A stretch of DNA of 64,000 nucleotides, taken from Geodermatophilus dictyosporus (GTDB taxonomy: Bacteria; Actinomycetota; Actinomycetes; Mycobacteriales; Geodermatophilaceae). This document shows positions 28,085 to 36,449 of this stretch, in pieces. The stretch spans positions 248,001 through 312,000 of the forward strand of contig NZ_FOWQ01000001.1 of assembly GCF_900115505.1 (NCBI RefSeq), written 5' to 3'. Numbering within the stretch: the first letter of the stretch is position 1; each line of letters opens with the position of its first letter. The position numbers and the translations under genes are program-made. The notes under the pieces were generated by a model that saw nothing but the letters and a program-made list of their open reading frames with translations, was not told where the DNA came from and searched no databases.

Positions 28085-31000
28085 GTGTTCGACCGCATCG
28101 CCGTCGTCAACCGTGGGGAGCCCGCGCTGCGGCTGATCCGCGCGGTGCGCGAGCTCGACGCCGAGCACGGGACGCGCACCCGTGTCGTCGCGCTGCACAC
28201 CGAGGCCGAGCGGCGCGCCACCTTCGTGCGCGCCGCCGACGAGGCGGTGCAGCTCGCCGACACCGGCGCGGTCAACCCCTACCTCGACCACGCCGAGCTG
28301 CGCCGGGCGCTGCGGGCCAGCGGCGCCGACGCGGCGTGGGTCGGCTGGGGCTTCGTCGCCGAGGACCCCGCCTTCGCCGAGCTGTGCGCCGAGCTCGGCG
28401 TCACCTTCGTCGGCCCGCCGCCGGAGGCCATGCGGCTGCTCGGCGCCAAGATCGAGGCCAAGGTGCTGGCGGAGAAGGTCGGCGTCCCGGTGGCGCCGTG
28501 GAGCCACGGCCCGGTCGAGGGACCCGAGGACGGCCGGCGGCACGCCGAGGCCATCGGCTACCCGCTCATCGTCAAGTCCCGCAGCGGCGGCGGGGGCCGC
28601 GGGATCCGCGTCGTCCGCGACCCGGCCGAGCTCGAGGAGGCACTGGCCCGCACGCAGGCCGAGGCGCAGCGGACCTTCGGCGACGCGAGCGTGTTCATGG
28701 AGCGCCTGGTCGAGGGCGGCCGGCACGTCGAGGTGCAGGTCATCGCCGACCAGCACGGCACCGTCTGGGCGCCCGGCGTGCGCGACTGCTCGGTGCAGCG
28801 GCGCAACCAGAAGGTGCTCGAGGAGTCCAGCTCGCCGGCGCTCACGCCGGAGCAGGACGCCGCGCTGCGCGAGTCCGCCGTCGCGCTCGTGCGGGCCGCC
28901 GGCTACGTCGGCGCGGGCACCGTCGAGTTCCTCTACCAGCCCGAGGAGCAGCTCACCACCTTCCTCGAGGTCAACACCCGGCTGCAGGTGGAGCACCCGG
29001 TCACCGAGGCCACCACCGGCCTGGACCTGGTCAAGCTGCAGCTGCACGTCGCCGCCGGCGGCCGGCTCGAGGGCACCCCGCCGCCGGCCACCGGGCACGC
29101 GGTCGAGGCCCGGCTGACCGCCGAGGACGCCGAGCAGGGGTTCGCGCCCGCCCCCGGCCGGGTGGAGCTGCTGCGCATGCCCACCGGCCCCGGCGTCCGG
29201 GTGGACACCGGCCTGAGCGTCGGCGACGTCGTCCCGCCGCAGTACGACTCCATGATCGCCAAGGTGATCGCGTGGGGCCGCGACCGCCCCGAGGCGCTGG
29301 CCCGGCTGCGCTGCGCGCTGCGCGAGACCACCGTCGTCCTGCGAGGCGGCACCACCACCAAGACCTTCCTGCTCGACCTGCTCGACCGCCCCGAGGTCGT
29401 GGCCGGCACCGCCGACACCGGGTGGCTCGACCGCACCGGCACCGGCGGCCCCCGGCCGTCGGCCAGCGCGTGGGTGGCGCTGGTGCAGGTGGCCGTCGAC
29501 CTGGCCGAGGCCGAGGAGGAGCGGGAGCGGCTCGCGTTCCTCGCCTCGGCGCGCGGTGGCCGGCCCCGGGCGCCGCACGAGGTCGGCCGCACCATCGAGC
29601 TGGGCCTGCGCGGGCAGGTGTACCGGCTGACCGTGGCCACGGTCGACCGCGACCGGCACCGGGTCGAGCTCGACGGCCGCGTCGTCGACGTCGAGGTCGA
29701 CCGGCTCGGCCCGCTGGAGACCCGGCTGGCCGTCGGCGGGCGGCGCCACGCGGTGGTCGCCGTCGAGGCTCCGGGATCCACCCTCGTCGAGGTCGACGGC
29801 GAGACCCACCGGGTCGGCCGCGACGTCGGCGGGCTGGTCCGCGCGCCCGCCCCGGCCGTGGTCGTCGCCGTCCGGGTCGCACCGGGTGACGAGGTCGAGG
29901 CCGGCCAGCCGGTCGCGGTCCTCGAGTCGATGAAGATGGAGACGGCGGTGCGGGCGCCGTTCGCCGGGCGGGTCCGCGAGGTCCGTGCCGCGGTCAACAG
30001 CCAGGTCGACGCCGGCGCCCCGCTGCTGGCCCTCGACCGCGCCGGCGGCGAGGCCGAGGAGGCCGCCGGCGAGCGGGTCGCACTGCCCGAGGACGCCACG
30101 ACGCCCGACGGCGACCCGCGCGCGCGGGCGCTGGCCCGGCTGGCGGCGCTGCGCGCGCTGGTCACCGGCTACGACGTCAGCGGCGGGCACGCCCGGCGGC
30201 TGGTCGCCGAGTACGCCGCCGCGCGCGACGAGCTCCCGGCCGACGACGCGCAGCTGCTGGCCGCCGAGCTCGACGTGCTGGTCACCTTCGCCGACGTCGC
30301 CGAGCTCTCGCGCAACCGGCCGGCCAGCGCGGAGGAGGAGGCCGACACCCAGGTCCACAGCCCCCGCGAGTACTTCCACGCCTACCTGCACTCCCTGGAC
30401 GCCGACCGGGAGGCGCTGCCGGAGACCTTCCGCGCCCGGCTGCGGCGCGCCCTGGCCCACTACGGCGTCGAGGACCTCGAGTCCTCCCCGGCGCTGGAGG
30501 AGGCCGTGCACCGGCTCTTCCTCGCCCAGCAGCGCGTCGGCGAGCAGCTGCCCGCCGTCTCCGCCCTCCTCGACCGCTGGCTGACCGCCGACCGGCTGCC
30601 CGACGGGCCCGCCCGCGGGGAGGTGGGCGAGGTGCTCGACCGGCTGGTCGTGGCGACCCAGCTGCGCCACCCCGCCCTCGGCGACCTCGCGCGCGCCGTC
30701 CGCTACCGGCACTTCGAGGAGCCGGTGGTGCGGGCCGCCCGGCAGGAGGTGCTCGATCGGGCCGCGCGGCTGCTCGACGAGCTGGACGAGGCCGGCGCGC
30801 GTGGCGACACCGCCGAGAGCATCCGGCGGATGGAGGCGCTGGTCGCCAGCCCCGAGCCGCTCATGCGCCTGCTGGCGCAGCGCCTGGGTCGCGCGACCGC
30901 CGTCCCCGACCCGGTGCTCGAGGTGCTCACCCGGCGGTACTACCGCAGCCGCAGCCTCGAGGACGTGCGCTCGACGCTGCTCGACGGCGACACCTGCGTC

Positions 31001-33577
31001 ACCGCCGACTACGACCTCGGTGGCCGGCGGCTGCACCTGCTGGCGCTGATGACCGCCGCCGCGCGGCTGCCGCAGGCGCTGGAGTCGGTGGTCGGCGCGC
31101 TGGCCGGGGTCGCCGACCCCACCCAGGCGGTCGTCGACCTCTACGTCGACTGGCCCGACCGGCCGGCCGACGACGACGAGCTGTCCGAGTCCCTGCGCGG
31201 CGTGCTCGAGGGGGTCCCCGCGCTCGGCACCGGCCGGCGGGTGACCGTCAGCGTCTGCACCCCCGACGGCGAGGTCGAGACGCTCACCTACCGCCCGGGC
31301 GAGGCCGGCCGGCTCGCCGAGGAGCGCATCATCCGCGGGCTGCACCCGCTCACCGCCCAGCGGCTGGACCTGTGGCGGCTGAAGGAGTTCGACGGCGAGC
31401 GGGTGCCCTCGCCCGAGGACACCCACCTGCTGCACGTCACGGCGCGGGACAACCCGGACGACGAGCGGTTCATCGCCATGGCCGAGGTGCGCGACCTGAC
31501 CCCGGTGCGCGACGAGAGCGGCGCGGTCGTCGGCTACCCGACGGTGGAGCGCCAGCTCACCTCCTGCCTGGACGGCCTGCGGCGCGCGCAGTCGCTGCGG
31601 CGCTCCCGGCGGCCGCTGGAGCACAACCGCGTCCACCTCTACGCGTGGCCCTCCATCGAGGTGCCGCTGGCCGAGGTGGCCGAGTTCGCGCGCACCGCCG
31701 CGCCGCTGACCGTCGGCGCCGGCCTGGACCAGATCGTGCTGCTGGCCCGCCTGCAGGAGGAGGAGGGCCGGCCGCCGCGCGAGGTGGCGGTGCGCTTCTC
31801 CAACCGCCCGGGCACCGGCGTGCGGATGCAGGTCACCGACCGCCCGAGGGAGCCGCTGCGGCCCCTGGACGACTACACCGCCAAGGTGCTCAGCTCGCGG
31901 GCCCGGGGGGCGCCCTACCCCTACGAGCTGGCCACCCTGCTGGCCGGGCCGGACGGGTCCTTCGTCGAGCACGACCTCGACGGCGGCCGGCTGGTCCCGG
32001 TGCAGCGCCCGCCGGGGCAGAACCGAGCCGGCATCGTCGTCGGGCTGGTGACCACGCCGACGGCGCGCTACCCGGAGGGCATGACGCGGGTGGCCCTCTT
32101 CGGCGACCCGACCAAGCAGCTGGGCACCGTGTCCGAGCCCGAGTGCTCCCGCGTGGTGGCCGCCCTCGACCTGGCCGAGGAGCACGGCATCCCGGTCGAG
32201 TGGTTCGCGCTGTCGTCCGGCGCCCGCATCTCGATGGACAGCGGCACGGAGAACATGGACTGGGTCTCCCGCGCGCTGCGCCGCATCATCGAGTTCACCC
32301 AGGCCGGCGGCGCGATCAACGTCGTCGTCACCGGGATCAACGTCGGCGCCCAGCCCTACTGGAACGCCGAGGCCACGATGCTCATGCACACCAAGGGCAT
32401 CCTGGTCATGACGCCGGACAGCGCGATGGTGCTCACCGGCAAGCACTCCCTCGACTACTCCGGCGGGGTGTCGGCGGAGGACAACTTCGGCATCGGCGGC
32501 TACGACCGGGTCATGGGCCCCAACGGCCAGGCGCAGTACTGGGCGCCGGACCTCACCGGCGCGCTCGACGTGCTGTTCCGGCACTACGCGCACGCCTACC
32601 GGGCGCCGGGGGAGCGCTGGCCCCGGTCGGCGCCGACCAGCGACCCGGTCGACCGCGACGTGCGCTCCTTCCCGCACAGCCACCCCGACAGCGACTTCAC
32701 CACCGTCGGTGACGTCTTCTCCGCCGAGGCCAACCCCGAGCGCAAGAAGGCCTTCGACATCCGCACCGTCATGCGGGCGGTCACCGACGCCGACCACCCG
32801 GTGCTCGAGCGGTGGGCGGGCATGGCCGACGCCGACACCGCCGTCGTCCTCGACGCCCACCTCGGCGGGCACCCGGTGACCGTGCTGGGCATCGAGTCGC
32901 GGCCGATCGTGCGGCGCGGCAGCCACCCCGCCGACGGACCCGACCAGTGGACGGCGGGCACGCTGTTCCCCCGCTCGTCGTGGAAGGCGGCGCGGGCGAT
33001 CAACGCCGCCAGCGGCAACCGCCCCCTGGTCGTGCTGGCCAACCTGTCGGGCTTCGACGGGTCGCCGGAGTCGCTGCGCAAGTGGCAGCTGGAGTACGGC
33101 GCGGAGATCGGCCGGGCGATCACCAACTTCGACGGCCCGGTGGTGTTCTGCGTGGTCTCCCGCTACCACGGCGGCGCCTTCGTCGTCTTCTCCGCCGTGC
33201 TCAACGACAACATGCAGGTGCTGGCCGTCGAGGGCTCCTACGCCTCGGTGATCGGCGGCGCCCCGGCCGCGGCGGTGGTGTTCTCCCGCGAGGTGGACAA
33301 GCGCACCGCCGCCGACCCGCGGGTGCGCGAGCTGGAGGCGGCCGTCGGGTCGGCCGAGGGCGTCGAGCAGGCCCACCTGCGCTCGCAGCTGGCGACCGTC
33401 CGCAGTGCCGTCCGCTCCGAGAAGCTCGGTGAGGTCGCCGCCGAGTTCGAGGCCGTGCACGACATCGAGCGCGCCCGGCGCATGGGCTCGGTGCACGACA
33501 TCGTCCCCGCCGCCGAGCTGCGGCCCCGCCTCGTCGCCGCCGTGGAGCGCGGGATGGAGCGAGCCGGCACGACCTGA
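28085..33577 (+). CDS. Single-chain acyl-CoA carboxylase (long-chain LCC type): BC-BCCP-CT fusion
   Basis: 1830 residues. The biotin carboxylase part (about 1-450) has RIAVVNRGEPALRLIRAV, the ATP-grasp glycine loop KSRSGGGGRGIRVV and [18 protein letters not shown]; a biotinyl domain follows with biotin at Lys617 (ESMKMET); a long central region (650-1250) leads to a carboxyltransferase (about 1300-1830) with GAQPYWNAEATMLM, LANLSGFDGSPES and GSYASVIGGAPAAAVVFSREV. This layout is the single-chain long-chain acyl-CoA carboxylase known from mycobacteria, which makes 2-carboxyacyl-CoAs. GTG has GAGGGAGGGG upstream. It lies 41 bases after the SDR and 25 before the KAS III gene, in one operon. Chain length is inferred from the family. 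Confidence 0.9.
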   Translation: MFDRIAVVNRGEPALRLIRAVRELDAEHGTRTRVVALHTEAERRATFVRAADEAVQLADTGAVNPYLDHAELRRALRASGADAAWVGWGFVAEDPAFAELCAELGVTFVGPPPEAMRLLGAKIEAKVLAEKVGVPVAPWSHGPVEGPEDGRRHAEAIGYPLIVKSRSGGGGRGIRVVRDPAELEEALARTQAEAQRTFGDASVFMERLVEGGRHVEVQVIADQHGTVWAPGVRDCSVQRRNQKVLEESSSPALTPEQDAALRESAVALVRAAGYVGAGTVEFLYQPEEQLTTFLEVNTRLQVEHPVTEATTGLDLVKLQLHVAAGGRLEGTPPPATGHAVEARLTAEDAEQGFAPAPGRVELLRMPTGPGVRVDTGLSVGDVVPPQYDSMIAKVIAWGRDRPEALARLRCALRETTVVLRGGTTTKTFLLDLLDRPEVVAGTADTGWLDRTGTGGPRPSASAWVALVQVAVDLAEAEEERERLAFLASARGGRPRAPHEVGRTIELGLRGQVYRLTVATVDRDRHRVELDGRVVDVEVDRLGPLETRLAVGGRRHAVVAVEAPGSTLVEVDGETHRVGRDVGGLVRAPAPAVVVAVRVAPGDEVEAGQPVAVLESMKMETAVRAPFAGRVREVRAAVNSQVDAGAPLLALDRAGGEAEEAAGERVALPEDATTPDGDPRARALARLAALRALVTGYDVSGGHARRLVAEYAAARDELPADDAQLLAAELDVLVTFADVAELSRNRPASAEEEADTQVHSPREYFHAYLHSLDADREALPETFRARLRRALAHYGVEDLESSPALEEAVHRLFLAQQRVGEQLPAVSALLDRWLTADRLPDGPARGEVGEVLDRLVVATQLRHPALGDLARAVRYRHFEEPVVRAARQEVLDRAARLLDELDEAGARGDTAESIRRMEALVASPEPLMRLLAQRLGRATAVPDPVLEVLTRRYYRSRSLEDVRSTLLDGDTCVTADYDLGGRRLHLLALMTAAARLPQALESVVGALAGVADPTQAVVDLYVDWPDRPADDDELSESLRGVLEGVPALGTGRRVTVSVCTPDGEVETLTYRPGEAGRLAEERIIRGLHPLTAQRLDLWRLKEFDGERVPSPEDTHLLHVTARDNPDDERFIAMAEVRDLTPVRDESGAVVGYPTVERQLTSCLDGLRRAQSLRRSRRPLEHNRVHLYAWPSIEVPLAEVAEFARTAAPLTVGAGLDQIVLLARLQEEEGRPPREVAVRFSNRPGTGVRMQVTDRPREPLRPLDDYTAKVLSSRARGAPYPYELATLLAGPDGSFVEHDLDGGRLVPVQRPPGQNRAGIVVGLVTTPTARYPEGMTRVALFGDPTKQLGTVSEPECSRVVAALDLAEEHGIPVEWFALSSGARISMDSGTENMDWVSRALRRIIEFTQAGGAINVVVTGINVGAQPYWNAEATMLMHTKGILVMTPDSAMVLTGKHSLDYSGGVSAEDNFGIGGYDRVMGPNGQAQYWAPDLTGALDVLFRHYAHAYRAPGERWPRSAPTSDPVDRDVRSFPHSHPDSDFTTVGDVFSAEANPERKKAFDIRTVMRAVTDADHPVLERWAGMADADTAVVLDAHLGGHPVTVLGIESRPIVRRGSHPADGPDQWTAGTLFPRSSWKAARAINAASGNRPLVVLANLSGFDGSPESLRKWQLEYGAEIGRAITNFDGPVVFCVVSRYHGGAFVVFSAVLNDNMQVLAVEGSYASVIGGAPAAAVVFSREVDKRTAADPRVRELEAAVGSAEGVEQAHLRSQLATVRSAVRSEKLGEVAAEFEAVHDIERARRMGSVHDIVPAAELRPRLVAAVERGMERAGTT

Positions 33578-33602
33578 CCACCCCGACCTGAGAGGACACG
33601 GC

Positions 33603-35564
33603 GTGAACGCGTTCGTCCTGAACCGGCACGGCCGCATGGTGTTCCCCTCGAACATCATGCCGGAGCTGGACTTCTCCACCATGGAGACGCTCGAGCAGCT
33701 CGACAGCGTCATCCGGCGTGACTTCGAGACCAAGGCCCCCAGCGGCACCGAGATCCTCGAACGGGTGCGCACCGGCGCCTACGAGAGCCGGTACGACCTG
33801 ATGCGGGACCTCGCGCTCAACCTGTTCTGGGCCAACCGCTTCTCGATCACCATGTACGACAAGCGGCCGACCCGCTGGGGCGACCTCCCGCGGACCCGCC
33901 CTGACGTCTTCCTCCCCGTCCTGGAGCCCTGGGAGGACGGCGAGGCGAAGGTCACCGGCGTCCAGGAGGCCTACCCGACGCTGCCGTCACGGTGGAACGA
34001 GGGCTGCGAGGACCGGATCTTCCAGATCCTGTTCGACGTCTTCGCCAACCGGCGCAACCACGCCTCCACGCTGCCGGCGGTCAAGCCCACGGTCGCGGAG
34101 TTCCTGGAGCAACCCGGCGCGCTGACCTTCCGGCTGCGCGGCTACGACCCCGACTTCCCGGTCTACGAGTACACCGACATCCTCGACGTCTCCGAGGACG
34201 TCCCCGAGCTCGAGGCGCTGCACCGCTGGGCCATGGTGCTGCACAACCAGTACCCGTGGGACCGGTCGCAGGTGGAGCTGGCCGACGCGAGCCAGATGCG
34301 CGACGACGACTGGGTGGTCGCCTTCCACCCGCGGGACAAGGAGGTGCGGGCCTTCCTGCGCCGGCTGCGCGCCGGCGATGCGCCGCGGCAGGTCGCCGGA
34401 CCGCGGGAGTCCCGCCCGCCCGTGCGGCCCTACCCCGAGCTCGACGTGCGCCGGAGGTTCTCGGTGCAGCCACGGATCGAGGCACTGGCCGCGGTGCACG
34501 GCGACCAGGTGTGCAGCAACGACGACCTGATCCGCAACACCGCCTACAACTGGTCGCCGATGAGCGCCGAGGAGATCTCGGCCAAGACCGGCATCGAGCA
34601 GCGCGAGTACAGCTCGCTCCCGCTGGAGGACCTCGCCCTGCAGGCCGCCGAGGCCGCGCTGGAGAAGTCCGGGCGGCAGCCGGAGGAGATCGGCGCCGTG
34701 CTGGTCTGCACCTGCACCAGCTCCCGGCTCATCCCGTCACTGGCCACCTACCTCTGCGGCCAGCTGGGCATGCACCAGGTCTACGCCGCGTACGACGTCA
34801 TCGCCGCCTGCGCCGGGATGCCCTACGGGGTCGCCGACGCCGTGCGGATGCTGCAGGAGGTCGAGCGGCCGGTCCTCGTCGTCTGCGTGGAGAAGTTCTC
34901 CGACAAGATCGGCAACGTCCGCACGTCGCGGATGATCTTCGGGGACGGCGCGGCGGCGCTGGTCGTCGGCCCGGCCCCCGAGGGCGCCGAGGGCGACATC
35001 GACTACATGAAGACCTACGCCAGCGGCCCGGCCAGCGAGGTGAACTCGATCCTCTGGCCCAACCCGGAGTTCGACAACAACATCACGGTGTTCGGCCCGC
35101 AGGTGAAGGCGCTGGCCGGCCGCTACCTGTCCCAGATGATCGACGAGCTGGGGCAGCTGCCGGCGCCCGACGGCCGCGACGGGTCGCTGATGGACGCGAT
35201 CGACCTGATCGTGCCGCACCAGGCGAACAAGACGATGGTCATCGGCCTGGCCGAGCGCGCCGGCCTCACCGCCGACCAGCTCTACTTCAACATCGAGCAG
35301 GTGGGCAACACGTCCTCGGCGAGCATCCCGCTGGCCATCCACGACGCGGTCCGCGACGGGGTGATCAGCGGGCCGGTGCGGGTCTTCGCGCCCGGGTTCG
35401 GGGCGGGCGCCGTGGCCGGGTACGCGGTCATGCGGGTCGACCCGGCGGTGGTCGCCGTCCAGACGGCGTCCGTGCCGCACGAGCAGGGGGCCGACCTGCC
35501 GGCCCCGACGGCCTCGGCGCAGACCGGGTCGGCGTCCGAGGGGATGCAGGAGGCCTTCGGCTGA
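33603..35564 (+). CDS. KAS III-like condensing enzyme with an N-terminal domain of unknown function
   Basis: 653 residues, about 320 more than FabH. The C-terminal part (about 290-625) is a thiolase-fold condensing enzyme with the triad Cys403 (DVIAACAGMPYG), His539 (IVPHQANK) and Asn569 (EQVGNTSSASIP), spaced as in FabH. The N-terminal 280 residues (from VNAFVLNRHGRMVFPSNIMP to WVVAFHPRDKEVRAFLRRL) match no domain I can name; they are rich in aromatic and charged residues and show no membrane segment. GTG at 33603 has GAGAGG upstream. The enzyme should join acyl-thioesters; being encoded next to the carboxylase, it may use 2-carboxyacyl-CoA as extender. The last 35 residues look disordered. 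Confidence 0.87.
   Translation: MNAFVLNRHGRMVFPSNIMPELDFSTMETLEQLDSVIRRDFETKAPSGTEILERVRTGAYESRYDLMRDLALNLFWANRFSITMYDKRPTRWGDLPRTRPDVFLPVLEPWEDGEAKVTGVQEAYPTLPSRWNEGCEDRIFQILFDVFANRRNHASTLPAVKPTVAEFLEQPGALTFRLRGYDPDFPVYEYTDILDVSEDVPELEALHRWAMVLHNQYPWDRSQVELADASQMRDDDWVVAFHPRDKEVRAFLRRLRAGDAPRQVAGPRESRPPVRPYPELDVRRRFSVQPRIEALAAVHGDQVCSNDDLIRNTAYNWSPMSAEEISAKTGIEQREYSSLPLEDLALQAAEAALEKSGRQPEEIGAVLVCTCTSSRLIPSLATYLCGQLGMHQVYAAYDVIAACAGMPYGVADAVRMLQEVERPVLVVCVEKFSDKIGNVRTSRMIFGDGAAALVVGPAPEGAEGDIDYMKTYASGPASEVNSILWPNPEFDNNITVFGPQVKALAGRYLSQMIDELGQLPAPDGRDGSLMDAIDLIVPHQANKTMVIGLAERAGLTADQLYFNIEQVGNTSSASIPLAIHDAVRDGVISGPVRVFAPGFGAGAVAGYAVMRVDPAVVAVQTASVPHEQGADLPAPTASAQTGSASEGMQEAFG
35548..35553 (+). 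promoter_or_regulatory. Shine-Dalgarno that points to a CTG start
   Basis: A perfect AGGAGG inside the end of the KAS III gene lies exactly 7 bases before CTG at 35561, in the frame of the next protein. No ATG, GTG or TTG in that frame lies within reach. Confidence 0.6.
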
Positions 35565-36445
35565 GCAGTCGGACGGGCCACACCACGGTCCGCGCTGCCG
35601 ACGGCACCCGCCTGCGCGCCTGGAGCAGCGACGGGGATGGTGTCCCGGTCCTGCTGTGCAACGGGCTGGGCGCGCCGGCGGCGGCGTGGCCGCGGCTGGT
35701 CGGCCCGGACAGCGGCTTCCGGGTGGTGACCTGGTCCTACCGCGGGCTGGCCGGCTCGCAGCGCCCGGCCGACCGGGACCGGGTGCGGGTGGAGGACCAC
35801 GCCGACGACGCCCGTGCCGTGCTCGACGCCTTCGGCCTGTCCTCGGCCACGGTCGTGGGCTGGTCGCTCGGGGTCAACGTGGCGTTCGAGCTCGCGCTGG
35901 AGCAGCCCGACCGGGTGCGGTCGCTGCTGGCCGTCGCCGGGGTGCCCGGCGGGTCGTTCTCCGCGCTGTTCGCGCCGCTCGGCGTGCCCCGGCGGCTGCG
36001 GACCCCGGCGGGGCGGCTGAGCAGCCGGCTGCTGCCGCTGGTCGGGCCGCTGCTGCCGGTGTTCGTGGGCAGCCTGCCGCCGTGGCCGGAGCTGCTCACC
36101 GCGGACGGCGTGCGCGGCCCGGCGCGGGAGGCGGGGCACCCGGCGGCCCTCTACACGGTGCTGCGCGAGTTCTCCCGGCACGACTGGCGCTGGTTCCGGC
36201 ACCTGGTGCTCGCCGTCGCCGAGCACGCACCGCTGGACGTCGGGGCGGTGCGCTGCCCGGTCACCTTCGTGGCCGGCAGCCACGACGCGCTGGTCGACGT
36301 CGCCGACGTCGCGGCCGCGGCGCGGACCGTCCCCGGCGCCCGGCTGCGCACGGTCCCGGCCACCCACTTCGTGCCGCTGCAGTACCCGCGGCTGATGGCG
36401 GCCGAGCTGCGGGCCCTGGTGGACCGGGAGCGCCGGGCGTCCTGA
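35561..36445 (+). CDS. Alpha/beta hydrolase (probable CTG start)
   Basis: 294 residues. The fold landmarks are VPVLLCNGLGAPAAAW (oxyanion region), nucleophile elbow VVGWSLGVN with serine, acid in FVAGSHDALVD and histidine in VPATHFVPLQ. It is probably an esterase or thioesterase acting on a lipid product of this operon. The frame has no ATG/GTG/TTG before the conserved N-terminal strand; CTG at 35561 overlaps the KAS III stop (CTGA) and follows AGGAGG by 7 bases, so CTG initiation or re-initiation is likely. The next GTG would delete about 45 residues, including the first conserved motif. The stop is 4 bases from that of the convergent phaC. Confidence 0.82.
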   Translation: MSSRTGHTTVRAADGTRLRAWSSDGDGVPVLLCNGLGAPAAAWPRLVGPDSGFRVVTWSYRGLAGSQRPADRDRVRVEDHADDARAVLDAFGLSSATVVGWSLGVNVAFELALEQPDRVRSLLAVAGVPGGSFSALFAPLGVPRRLRTPAGRLSSRLLPLVGPLLPVFVGSLPPWPELLTADGVRGPAREAGHPAALYTVLREFSRHDWRWFRHLVLAVAEHAPLDVGAVRCPVTFVAGSHDALVDVADVAAAARTVPGARLRTVPATHFVPLQYPRLMAAELRALVDRERRAS

Positions 36446-36449
36446 CCGG

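Noticed and set aside
27995-33772. A continuous 1925-codon open frame on the minus strand
   Set aside because: It is antisense to the carboxylase and KAS III genes. In DNA this rich in G/C-ending codons the opposite strand stays open by chance; the translation is Arg/Gly/His/Val-rich and has no domain.
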